DNA of 64,000 nucleotides, taken from Dryas octopetala. Lineage: Eukaryota; Streptophyta; Magnoliopsida; Rosales; Rosaceae. Shown piece after piece: positions 1 to 9,870 of this stretch (the stretch's first letter is position 1; each line of letters begins with the position of its first letter). The stretch covers positions 5,580,001 through 5,644,000 of the forward strand of contig OY992835.1 of NCBI GenBank assembly GCA_963921425.1, written 5' to 3'. The position numbers and the translations under genes are program-made. The notes under the pieces were generated by a model. The model was not told the DNA's origin and did no database searches. It worked only from the letters and a program-made list of their open reading frames with translations.

Positions 1-198
1 AATCCATAGTTGTGTATCATAATTAAAATATATTTTAATTAAAATCCATAATTAAAATGCAAAATATATTTTAATTAAAATCCTGTACATTTTGCATATG
101 ATAAGTTATCCTACACAACTATGGGTTTACTGTCCTACACAACTTATCATATGTAAAATGTAAATGGTTGCATAGTATGCAATTCCATTTTCCTGATC
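1..198. other. Palindromic insertion and 5' flank of 188-aa gene
   Basis: Positions 1-181 are the right part of a strongly palindromic, very AT-rich insertion whose complete version is at 32938-33160. It contains inverted pairs such as CATATGATAAGTT with AACTTATCATATG. It ends 17 bp before the start codon of the 188-aa gene, so it lies in the leader or proximal promoter. The inverted gene copy at 31090-31656 lacks it. Confidence 0.6.
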
Positions 199-765
199 AT
201 GATCATATATATTGATAACAGCACAAGTAGGGAGCATAATGACAGTACTCCTACCAAGGCATTGCACAAATATATTTTCTTTCTCCTGACCATGCTAGCG
301 GTGCTCCTCCAAGTGAAGCAGCAGCAGGGAGCAGCCGCCGGTAATGGAGTTGGGTCTCCATTTGTCACAAACAACGTGACTGCAGTCATGTTTACTGTTG
401 CTTTATTCCTTTACGTGGGTTCATTGGCCACTGATCTCAAGATGATACTCCAAGCTTTTTCCATTGATAATTCAGATTTGGGTGCAGCTCAAGTATTCAT
501 GAATAACATGAGCCTTTTGTGCGGAACTCTTGCCTCCATTTTACTATTGCTCATGCTTGTTCCAGCTTTTGGGTGGCTCATCCTTGTCTTCTGGACCATT
601 TGTTTTGTGAGCGTTGTGGTCAAGTCCTACCAATTCTTGAAAACATTGTATGCAATTGCAGTTGCAGCACTTGTTCATGCCTTTCACAAATTAAAAAATC
701 TGAAATTCTACCACTCCAGGGAGGAACCCGCGGACCAGGCTGACCAGATCAATCAGATAGCTTAA
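199..765 (+). CDS. Uncharacterised 188-aa multi-pass membrane protein, copy 1
   Basis: I do not recognise this family. The single open frame encodes 188 residues. A short polar N-terminus (about 1-22) is followed by hydrophobic segments near residues 24-38, 62-80, 102-124 and 126-146, and a weaker one near 150-162. The tail is charged and hydrophilic, with HAFHKLKNLKFYH followed by an acidic EEPADQADQINQIA end. Three to four membrane passes are likely. The ATG at 199 is the first in frame. Coding is supported by intact copies at 31090-31656 and 33178-33744, with changes that keep the frame. Against copy 3, I count about 11 base differences, most of them between 520 and 625. A Helitron begins 129 bp after the stop. 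Expression cannot be judged from sequence. Confidence 0.7.
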   Translation: MIIYIDNSTSREHNDSTPTKALHKYIFFLLTMLAVLLQVKQQQGAAAGNGVGSPFVTNNVTAVMFTVALFLYVGSLATDLKMILQAFSIDNSDLGAAQVFMNNMSLLCGTLASILLLLMLVPAFGWLILVFWTICFVSVVVKSYQFLKTLYAIAVAALVHAFHKLKNLKFYHSREEPADQADQINQIA

Positions 766-3700
766 GTAATCAATTTCTACCGATACATTTCTTTAATTCT
801 ATCACCACTCTTTTGTAACCTTGTTGTATATCGAAAAACATTTGCTAGCTATTTGCTTTTGTATTGTATTTTCCTTTTTCGTTTTTGTTAATACTAGAAA
901 TTGTGCCCGCATAATGCTGCGGGTGTTAAAAGGTTATAAAATGTTCATTCAAGGCCTAATAAAATTTAATGCAAGCGTAATAGTTTTTACATATATATGA
1001 TAATCTAAATTAAGTTTGGAAACATTGACATGATTGTTTGTTCACCAAGTTTAATTTACAAAATGTGCATTCATATATGGCATGTTTTATATATACGCTG
1101 ATTGTTTTGTTAAGATATTATTCATATCTTAATAAACCAAACAGCATTTAAAAAACTATTATAGTAATCAAAAGATTTGCAGTATTCAACTGCTCATTGT
1201 TGAAAAAAGTTGTGAATGGGTGGTTGGAGGTGGCTTAATTGATTTTGGGGGTTTCTTCTTGAGTGTTGCTCGGCTGCTTATCTATTTTTGTATCTTGTGC
1301 AGGGGTATTCTTCTCTTCATTGCTTTGTGGGATAGGGGGCTGTTGTTTTTGCTAGCTGCCTTCTGTGAGGGGTTTTTTTTGTGTTGGCTGCAAATTTTGA
1401 AAAATAAGAATGAACTTCATTTAAGGGTACATGAGATTTCTAACCAATTTAAAGCAGCTGTAAGATAAGAATGAACTTCATTTCAAAATTTGATACCAAT
1501 GCAAGGAAAGAAAGTCTAAAAAAAAGGCAAATTTTCAACCAATGCATAAAGCCTATAAAATGTGCAAATGTGCAGCTAGTGTATAAAATTTGGAGCAAGT
1601 GTATGAAATTTGGAGCATACCAAAGCTGGATGTAATTGAGGTTCCAAGCAGCCAAACCAATCCTAATTGTACCTTTTTTTAAAAATGTTTTTGATTTGCA
1701 TTTGCAAGTTAAAATGTTATGATAATTGGTAACTTATACTAATTAATAGATTAAGCATAAAGATCAGCAGTCAAAAGCAATTTTGCACAGTAGTACAAAT
1801 TAACTGATTTGTAAAAATGTATTTAAATGCAAATTTTGAGAACAAAGAAAAAACCTCTAACTTACCGAGCAATACAGAAGTATCATCTACTAATTCAAAT
1901 GATCAGAATATTTTAATCAAAGTGTTTGATTAATCAGTGTTTTAATCATGAATGGATACCTACTAAAATCATAATCTATATAAGAAGGCAAAAAAGTGGA
2001 ACCACGTTTCCACAACACCCCTCACCAAAGAAAAAAAGAAAACCAGAAAGCCTAATCTCAATTTTAAGAGACTTAAAAGCCGTGGCCCAAATGATTGCAT
2101 GTCCATTTTACATTAGACAATTGAATTGAGAAACCTAATGAATTAGCTTTCAAAATCAATTAAGCGACGTATGTAGCCAGCTAAGTAGCTATATCTATAT
2201 ATAGGCAATATTCATCATTAAACCATCTTATTCTTGGGCATGTGATCAACTATTTAAGAAACCTGAAGATAAAATAAATGATTTCACAACATGTTTATGT
2301 GTTTATTAACATTATTTTTTAGGTAGAAGCTTGCCAAAAGCAGACATAATATACAATGGATTTATAAAATTTTAGGGTCCTAAATATTTGAGGGCCTGAG
2401 ATATATAGTTATCTCATTCATTTGCCTACTTTCAAGACCAGCCTTAGACATAACCAACCTTTCAAGGGTTGCAAACCAAATGAAATCAAGTCCATAACGA
2501 AAATCAAAGACTGTCATCTTTGCCAACAGAAAGGGAAAAAATTAGTAAGCTTAAATTCACATGCATTAAGTGGAGGGAAAAAAATAACAAAGCCACCCCC
2601 AAAACGAACTCACAGGCTCGACGACCTTGCAGGTCAATGCAGACGACCAAGCAAACCAAACCCAGGAAAAAAAACACAAAGCAAGCAAGCAAGCAAACAC
2701 AAAGAAAAGGCAAACAAAAAATATTTGATGCCACGGACAAATATTGTAATGGATGAAAACGTAAAATGTTATAATATTGTAATTGGATGAAATGATGACA
2801 TGAAATAGGCTGTGATTAAAATTAAAAAAATTAAAAGAGAAAGTTAAAGTATTGAAACATTATATCTAAAATATTATTTGTAATGCTTCAATAAAGATGA
2901 CTTTGTTATCAAATTACATCTCTAATATAAACAAAGAATATATAACAGTCAGATGACTCAGACGCATTCCAACTAATCACCATTTACCAATAGAATATTA
3001 GCTAATACAATGTTTACGAAGTCCCAAAAATTTTCTCTTATCTCATTAAGATTTTCAGACAAAAGCAAATAAATTTAATGATTTTTACACAACCACAGAA
3101 TTTAGCTTACGTAGCTCATGTCTTGTGAGTCCTTATATTGTTAAAGTCAATAAATTAATGATTCATATAGAAAAACCAAATACTGTCTTCTTTCAATATT
3201 ACTCCATAAAAACCCACAACAATTACCACTGCTCGAATAACACTACTTGCAAAAAAAAAAAAAAAACACTGCATTTATGAATCACTGTTTTCATATCATT
3301 AAGAAAAGAACATGGTTGAGATTTGAATATATGCATAAATGAAATTTGAAATGGAAAAAAAGAATATATCAATTATTTTCTTATCCAGAAACATAATTGC
3401 AACAATACTTTGTCTTGCAGATCAAACACCTTCAGATATACTTCTTTAGATGTGACTGCTGGTTTGCTAAACCCAGGAGTCCTTCAAGAACAATAAAAAA
3501 AAAAAGGGTCAAGCAAAAGGGGAGCACAGTCATAAACTTGTGGGCATACTTGTAGTTAATTAATTAAGGAGAACAGGCTCAAAATGAGTGGGTAGCCAAA
3601 TATAATTAGCAGCAAATCAAGAACTGAGTGAAATTATGCACTTAAGCTACTGCTGACTTGAGGTTTCTTAAAGGAAAGATCTCAAAAATTATCAAAAGAA

Positions 3701-5440
3701 CCAAAACCTTGAGAGTTAAAAGTTGAACAAAAACATACCAAAGCTAAAACCAGTGAAAAAAAATACCTTACCCCAAAAAAAGAAACCAATCTTCAAATCC
3801 AAGAAAGTACGGGAACTTGAAATTAAAACCAAAATCCAATTAAACCCAGAAAAAAAAAATTCATAATGAAAGAATTTGAAGGAAAAAAATAAGAAAGAAA
3901 ACCCCGAAAAGTGAACCAAAACCCAAGAACTCATAATCAAATTCACCAAAACCCAAAAAAAAAAAAAAAATGAATAACACGTAACACCAATGCTCAAATG
4001 GAGGTGTTCCCTTAGTATTTCTACCTTGCTTTACGAATGTTTTTTTCAGTTAATTCTTTCATCAGACTTACTATTAGCATATACATGTCAACCATAAACT
4101 ACATATGGAAGAAATATTTTGAAAATGACTTCGTAGGATTGAACAAAAGTAATGAAAGATACAATTGCAGTAAAACAAATGCAAAAGAAAAGAAGAAAAG
4201 GGTAGAATACCTTATAGCTTGAGAGCAGCCCATAGTTTCACCTTTGAGAGAAAATATAATAAACATTCATTTTCACCATTATTATCCCTGTTTCTTTTTT
4301 TCCATAACTTGTACAAAATTGAAGTCATGGTAAGTTTTAAAAAATTTTAGAGAACAAAAAAAGGAAAGAGAAAAAGATACTAAGCTATAATCCTCTAGTT
4401 ACAACCTTTCCATTGAATATACATTCACATCCAAAAGAAAAAAGGTGGATCATCAAAAAAACAACTGAAGGCTTACTGCATCATGAATGAATGTAATTGC
4501 ACAACATATGGATAGCTACAAATTTCTGCCTGCAGTATCCATTGTTTGAATATGACAGAAAATAAAGAATACACCTGCTCTCCTCAACAGATAAAACACT
4601 CAGAAAAAAAAAATAAATAAATAAAAGAAAAAAGCAACATTACCTCTGGGTGAGGAATCAAGAATTAAACAACCAAAACCCACTAATTACGAACACTTAA
4701 AAATAACAGAAAACTACAATGAGAGAAACTGAAAGTAAATTGAAAGTAAATTAGAATGACATGTAGGCTTCTATGCCAAGTAAATTAACAATGAAGGGTA
4801 CTTTCTTCTTTAAGAAAAGTTCAGACTATATTCTTCTTGTTGAATTGTTGAATCCTTGTTTTTCTTTCTTTAATAACTCTTTTCTAGAGGGGAGGGGTAA
4901 ACTGATAATGGATTTCCAAGATTGCTTTAAGACATGTAGTTGCATTGATAATGGATTCATGATTGTGTTAAGACATCTAGATGCTCCTTGTAATAACTTT
5001 GTGAAACTTTATCAAATATCGGACTAAGTGATTGTGACTTGTGAGTTCAAAAGATTTGCTCTTTCTTTTTCTCCCAAACATGGTGTCCAACATGATTGGA
5101 CACTGTAAAATATTTTGCAATTTATTGTTGGCCATCTATTATGTAGATTTTCACTAAACACATCAGGTTTCTGCATAATGTAAGAGGAGAGCATGCAGAA
5201 GGCCATGTTCATCATCATATCCAAGAGCTCTAGTATTACTTTATTTTTCAATTTTCATTTATGCTTCATCTGTTTCCAATCTTTGTCGCTAGCTTCTTGG
5301 AGTGAAATATAATTAATTCCAAAAAGGTTCGTCGTCAAAGTTAAATAGCACTAAAACCACTCAAGATGCTCTTAAAAGTACAAAATTCTTTTACAGTTAT
5401 GTGTTCATTAAGCAAAACACAATATGAATGTACCTCATCC

Positions 5441-5832
5441 TCAGATCATTGGTTTCTCCAACAGGGCTGAAAAGTACCACTCATTTTTATTTTTTCCACG
5501 ATCAAGCTTGGCACCGGCATTCCATCGTAGTTTGTTAAACCAATCCTATCCAACATGGGAACGTAAGTTTCGTTGAGCTGTGATCCCAAGAAGAAGAAAC
5601 GATCGAGCCAGAAGAGCCCTCCTGGCCTCAACACCCAGTATATGTCATATACTGTGAACTCAAGCAAGTTATCGGGAATCCAGTTGCTGAGAACATGCAT
5701 TGAATGCACAATATCCAGAGTGTTTTCGAATAATGGAAGCCTGTGGGAGACACTGAGATGAATTGGGATCAAGCCCCGCGATGCAAGGAAGCTGTTGAAT
5801 GGACAGCTTATTAAATACAAAACTATGGTCAC
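5441..5832 (-). pseudogene. SAM-dependent methyltransferase C-terminal fragment (At1g29790-like family)
   Basis: Reading leftward from 5832, the frame matches the C-terminal half of plant methyltransferases of the At1g29790/At3g27230 type. It contains FNSFLASRG, a LPLFENTLDIVHSMHVLSNW segment and the diagnostic VLRPGGLFWLDRFF block. The N-terminal half with the SAM-binding glycine motif is missing. After LDRIG one base is lost (near 5540). Moving to the next frame recovers LRWNAGAKLDRG, EWYFSALLEKPMI and a natural stop at 5441-5443. The fragment is therefore 5'-truncated and carries a -1 frameshift, and should not make an enzyme. The same lesion is in copy 2 (38391-38782), so it predates the duplication. 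It lies inside Helitron A and was probably captured by it. Confidence 0.8.
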
Positions 5833-5898
5833 TACTCACTATATAGTTCAAACCCAAAACCAAATTAAATACAAATTATTGAATAAGGAAAAAAGTCA

Positions 5899-6105
5899 TT
5901 ACTGAAAGAAAGAATGACTAACTCGAAGAGAACCCAGGTGGTCGCGGGCCTCGATTCCGCCGGAAAAGAAGTCAATGCCGGCGAGCTCTCTTTCCGAGTT
6001 TTGACTCGATTCGTCGCCGTCGGTGACTGGATGGACGATCGGCGACCATGAAGAGAGAGAGAGAGGAGAAGGAGGCGAGTCGTATGGTGGTGGTCTCGCC
6101 GCCAT
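5899..6105 (-). pseudogene. GC-rich exon-like fragment of unknown gene in Helitron A
   Basis: A GC-rich island in AT-rich Helitron DNA opens on the minus strand with ATG at 6103-6105 and encodes a proline- and serine-rich start (MAARPPPYDSPPSPLSL). It ends in a pyrimidine-rich stretch near 5890. It resembles a first exon, with GA/CT runs around 6120-6180 like a plant 5' leader. In copy 2 the GA tract is 2 bp shorter, which shifts the frame, so no protein is conserved. I do not recognise the gene of origin. It lies directly 5' of the methyltransferase fragment and may be part of the same captured transcript or a separate capture. Confidence 0.35.
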
Positions 6106-6781
6106 CCCTCATCTGACGGCGTCGCACCTAGGAGAGAGAGAGAGAGAAGAGAGAAGTCGGTGGATGAGGAGAGAGAATGAGAGAGTGATTCTGAATATGG
6201 GTTTACTTAACTCACAGTGGAAGCCAAAAAGTGAAGGGTGAATGACCAAAGAGGGCATACCCAAGGAATTCACAGAATGGCACGTAGATAAAAAAAAAAA
6301 AAAAAAGACTTGAGAGGCGAAACAGAACAAAAGGAGAGCAATGGCATGGGCGTAAAAAAATGAAAAAGGCAATAGCAAAAAACAAAGAGATCGTGAATGA
6401 CCAAAACGGGCCAACTAACCCCACTATTACAATGAAAAGCAACTGAAATAAAAAAAATAGTGGCAAAAAAGTCTTTTCAGTGAACAAAACACTGTTCCTA
6501 AGCTACAGTAAACCGATTGTTCTCTTTTAGTATATAGGTAACTAGTAATTTTGCCCGCGTGTTGCTGGGGGTTTGGAAAGTCTAAAAAATGTGCAAAAAT
6601 TTTAATGGAACGATACCGTGTTTAGTATATTAAAGTTTAAATGGTTGTGCCTAGCCTCATAAACCATCATCAATCAGATTTTAATCAAACCAAATATTTC
6701 GTTAGAAAACGTAACAGACAATATATTATAAGAACTAAAGGAGAAATGGGCCAAGAGGGAGGGATGACATCCTAGTCCTAC

Positions 6782-6784
6782 ACG
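6782..6784. other. Empty CACTA target site (ACG)
   Basis: Copy 1 reads CCTAC-ACG-TATGAG here. In copy 2 the same flanks are split: CCTAC-ACG, then the element from 39736 to 52805, then ACG-TATGAG. The single uninterrupted ACG without footprint shows the pre-insertion state. Confidence 0.95.
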
Positions 6785-7175
6785 TATGAGAATTCACCCT
6801 TGGTACAATGGTTGTATGTCATACAACCACATCAAATGGTAGAAAATTTATACCCTAGTAGTGGAAAAGTAAACTCATTAATATTCAAGGGTCAAAAAGT
6901 GGTTGTATGACAGAAATTTCCCAAGCAAGAATCCAAAATAGTTGATAAAATTATGACTCTACAGAGCTAAATGACTGCTTATAAAGCACTTCCAAAATGT
7001 CAGCAAAAGCATACTTCATCTCCTTTGGTAAACCTCACATCAGTTTACCCTTATGCATGAAACCAACTAATGCATAAAATTCTAACTATACAAAGATGAA
7101 TGACTGCTAGTTGTAACTCGAAGCAAATCCTAAATCTCAGCAAAAGAAGTATACTTCATCTCCCTATGTAAAACC

Positions 7176-7308
7176 TCACAACAGTTTACGCTTTCCTTTC
7201 CGAATGACTGCAGCTTTCGCTTCAGTATAATCACATCCAGGCAAGTCTTCCACAATTGATTGATACATGTGGCATGAGCTACTCCCCAGCCTCAAGAGAC
7301 TGTTTCAT
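7176..7308 (-). pseudogene. C-terminal coding-like fragment of an unrecognised gene
   Basis: A minus-strand frame opening after an AG near 7310 reads SLLRLGSSSCHMYQSIVEDL and ends KAAVIRKGKRKLL before TGA at 7176-7178. The composition is protein-like and ends in a basic tail, but no upstream exon could be joined: all three frames of the next exon-like block (about 7420-7490) contain stops. I do not recognise the parent gene. It lies in the body of Helitron B, so capture is the simplest explanation. It is duplicated at 53200-53332. Confidence 0.3.
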
Positions 7309-8587
7309 CAACTAAGAATTCAAGCAAGGGTCAGGTTTGTTTAGTACAGGAAAATCATTGATTAGATGAGCTATTATAAACATTCAATCAATAAAATCTT
7401 CAAGTACCTTTCAGTCGTTGAAATCAAATCTAAAGACTAGGTGGCAGTAATCAAGACTGAGCATTCCTTGGTGCTGAGTCTGCTGACATAGCAAACACAA
7501 AACTATATAAATAACCAAACCAAAAATAGAAGAGAATAATTCATCACAAAGATGAAAGTGAGCATTTGCAAAGGGTCTGGTTCAAGCCATCATAGAGAAT
7601 GAGCATTTGCAAAGGATCTGATCCAATTGCAAAGTGAGTATTCATATAATCCTCAAAAAGAAAGAAAAACATCAAATAAATGAAGACTAATTCAATCAAA
7701 AAAATTAAATAAATAAAGACTGAAGTAGCATTGTACCTGTCAAATTAAATTTCTTATCAACCGGTGCACATCAACATCAATTTAAATTAGTTTGATTCTT
7801 TAACTTTAATTTCGTATGTAAAAGACCATTTGTACTTGAAATACAACCATTTGTTATAAAACCAAGTTTTTTGAAGCAAACAAACTGTGGTAATATTTTC
7901 TTTCAAACAAACTTTTTTTGGTAAACACACCAAAGAACATTTTTTCTGACATTTCATCAAAGATCTCGTATAAAACATAAACTAATGCATGTGTAGAATA
8001 ATTAAACATAAAATGATACCCAAAAAGCCTAGACTCAGCAAACTAGCTTTGAAGATATTGAGAATACCTTGTTCTTATTTACCTAAATTAAATTGGAAAG
8101 GTTCTTATTGAGAATACCTTGTGGGGAGCGAATAGGTTATACAATGTTTGACATGTTGACATGAATGGACAAACCCCAGAACTTGTTCGGATGACGTTTT
8201 CGTGCTGTTAGTGCACTATATGAATTGCTAGGGATTGACCATTTGATTGATGATGTTTTACTATTGATTTGATGAGTGGATTTTCTTTTGCTTGCAAAGC
8301 TTATGGGATTTATGGTTTTTATATTACTTTTGAAATTTTTGAATTAAATGATGAAACAATGATTTGAGTAAAGTCTGTTTTGCATTAAATAATTTTAGAT
8401 GGATTGAATTATTCGCCATTTTTGATCTAAGAGTTATCAAATATTTAAACAAATTATTTAAATGCCGTCTAAGTACCCACTGATTATTAAATAGGTCTTT
8501 GGGACCCATCACGGCACACACATAGGCTTTGGGCCGTGTGCCGGGATGCCTTGCCCTTTGGGGGTAGTCTACGTGCACGTAAGACAT

Positions 8588-8893
8588 TTTGGCTTATTGT
8601 ACGACGGCGATTCGACGGTACAAGGGCCACCGTATGTCCACTTGTATGACGGCGTTGCGACGGTACAAGGGACATCGTAATTCCACTCGCATGACGGCGT
8701 TGCGACGGTGCAGATGGAAGGGCAATCTACGTGTACGTACCACACTTGGCTTATTGTACGTCGGCGATTCGACGGTACAAGGGCCATCGTAAGTCCACTT
8801 GTATGACGGCGTTGCGACGGTACAAGGGACACCGTAATTCCACTCGCATGACGGCGTTGCGACGGTGCGGGTGGAAGGTTATGTAGACGGTTC
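8588..8893 (+). repeat. GACGG-rich minisatellite, two higher-order units
   Basis: Two units of about 155-160 bp, starting near 8588 and 8747, each hold three sub-repeats built on GACGGCG(A/T)T(T/G)CGACGGT followed by ACAAGGG or a variant. The flanking words TTGGCTTATTGTACG and CACTCGCATGACGGCG recur in each unit. GC content is far above the surrounding DNA. Open frames across it on both strands result from the repetitive, stop-poor composition. It is conserved at 54611-54916. Confidence 0.85.
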
Positions 8894-9675
8894 ACTTGGT
8901 GCGACGGTTTTGTAACGGTACCAGTGTGGAGCCCGTCAAATGGGTACTTATATGGCCAACGTTATTACTAAAAACTTTATTAGATAAAAAAACATTTTTA
9001 GTTATTCTTTTTATCAGTTCAAAACGTATTTTTAAAAATTGGGGGTTTTCAAAGAAAATGAGTAGTTTTATAAAATGGTTTTCAAATGAAAGGTTTTGAA
9101 GTTTATTTTGTCCACTTACTGAGAGTTTTTCTCAAAATTTTGTTTATGAAGTTTCCCCAGGTAGTAGCGATCACTGAGGTCGGACCGTACCACGTCGATG
9201 CAACGGGACCCATTTTAATTCGATTTAATCGATTTCATACAGTGACTTTTACATAAATGTTTTGGGCTCACACTATGATTTATCAAATATATTTATTTAT
9301 TATGTTAAGTGCATGGCTCATTCTTTGAAAAGAGGTTTAAAGGTCAAAGTTTCAGTGTATTTATGGACTCGAGGTTTAGGGCGTTACAGACGAGGCGTGG
9401 AACTGGCGCCACATCATTAAACATGTTGCTTTATGATTGGCCATGTTGGAATTTAACCCCCAAACTTAGCAATGCATCTTACATATGTCAATTTTTCAAT
9501 TTAGTAATTAGTTTGATCATGGACACGATTGAAAGATTTTGTGTTACATGAATCCAATTTTCATTTCATCTGGGAAAAGCCATCTTTTTCTCAACAAGCC
9601 AAAATTCAGTTATTTCAACTACATCAAGTGATATATCTCTTGTGAAAAAAAAAAAAAAAAAAGACTTCTTTTGTG

Positions 9676-9870
9676 GAATTAACTAGGGGTGGGTTCGATA
9701 CGGTTACCGAACCTCAAACCTCAAACCGTGTACCGACCGAACCCTCCTCGGTTGGCCATTTTGGTTACCGAGACCGGTACCGGAATGTTGGTAAACCGGC
9801 ACTCGGTTGGACCGGCATTCTCGGTCGACTCGGCTCGAAATGGGCATTTAACCGAAATGGTGGTGGGTTG
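9676..9870. mobile_element. hAT-like element end (truncated)
   Basis: The sequence opens with CTAGGGGTGGGTTCG and continues with short, alternating CGGTTACCGAACC / CCGACCGAACC words. This is typical of the terminal regions of plant non-autonomous hAT elements beginning TAGGGGTGG. A complete relative with both ends and target duplication is at 21993-22717. I found no matching right end here, so this is probably a fragment. It is duplicated at 55700-55893. Confidence 0.45.

Larger units (their letters stand above)
894..6538 (-). mobile_element. Non-autonomous Helitron A (copy 1), carries gene fragments
   Basis: On the minus strand the 3' end shows a perfect 6-bp hairpin (CCCGCA, 6-base loop, TGCGGG), then CACAATTT and a terminal CTAG at 894-897, followed by host T. 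The other end reads CCTATATACTAAAAGAGAAC from 6538 and is preceded by A. This fits a Helitron 5' end (usually TC) with its first base mutated. Insertion between A and T without target duplication is the Helitron rule. No Rep/helicase gene is present in the 5.6 kb. Inside are a methyltransferase pseudogene and a GC-rich exon-like fragment, both reading 5' to 3' with the element, as is typical of Helitron capture. The remainder is AT-rich with no coding I can support. Confidence 0.7.
6542..8500 (-). mobile_element. Helitron B 3' end and adjoining body (far limit unknown)
   Basis: Minus-strand sequence ends ...CGGGCAAAATTACTAG at 6545-6542, followed by T. It has an imperfect GC-rich hairpin (CCCCAGCAACACGCGGG) 10 bp before the CTAG, which is a second Helitron 3' terminus. 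It lies only 3 bp from the inferred 5' end of Helitron A, in the same orientation, so the two are head to tail. I could not locate a 5' TC end, so the right limit given is arbitrary. The body contains a coding-like fragment at 7176-7308, diverged direct repeats near 6955-7045 and 7080-7190, and the CACTA target site. Confidence 0.5.

Noticed and set aside
1220..1468. Hydrophobic open frame of 82 codons inside Helitron A
   Set aside because: No family resemblance, no exon signals, and shortened in copy 2 by a one-base change in a T run; treated as chance.
2422..2790. Lys-rich open frame of 122 codons in both copies
   Set aside because: A-rich composition gives Lys/Asn-rich frames by chance; overlapping frames are just as long and no motif is recognisable.
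6782..6784. Copy 1 as an excision product of the CACTA element
   Set aside because: CACTA excision normally leaves a footprint; a single clean ACG is better read as the pre-insertion state.
8588..8893. CRISPR-like regular repeats
   Set aside because: Units are adjacent and unequal with no unique spacers, and the DNA is plant nuclear; it is a minisatellite.
8487..8895. Overlapping frames on both strands in the GACGG minisatellite
   Set aside because: The repeat unit is stop-poor, and the encoded repeats only mirror the DNA repeat.
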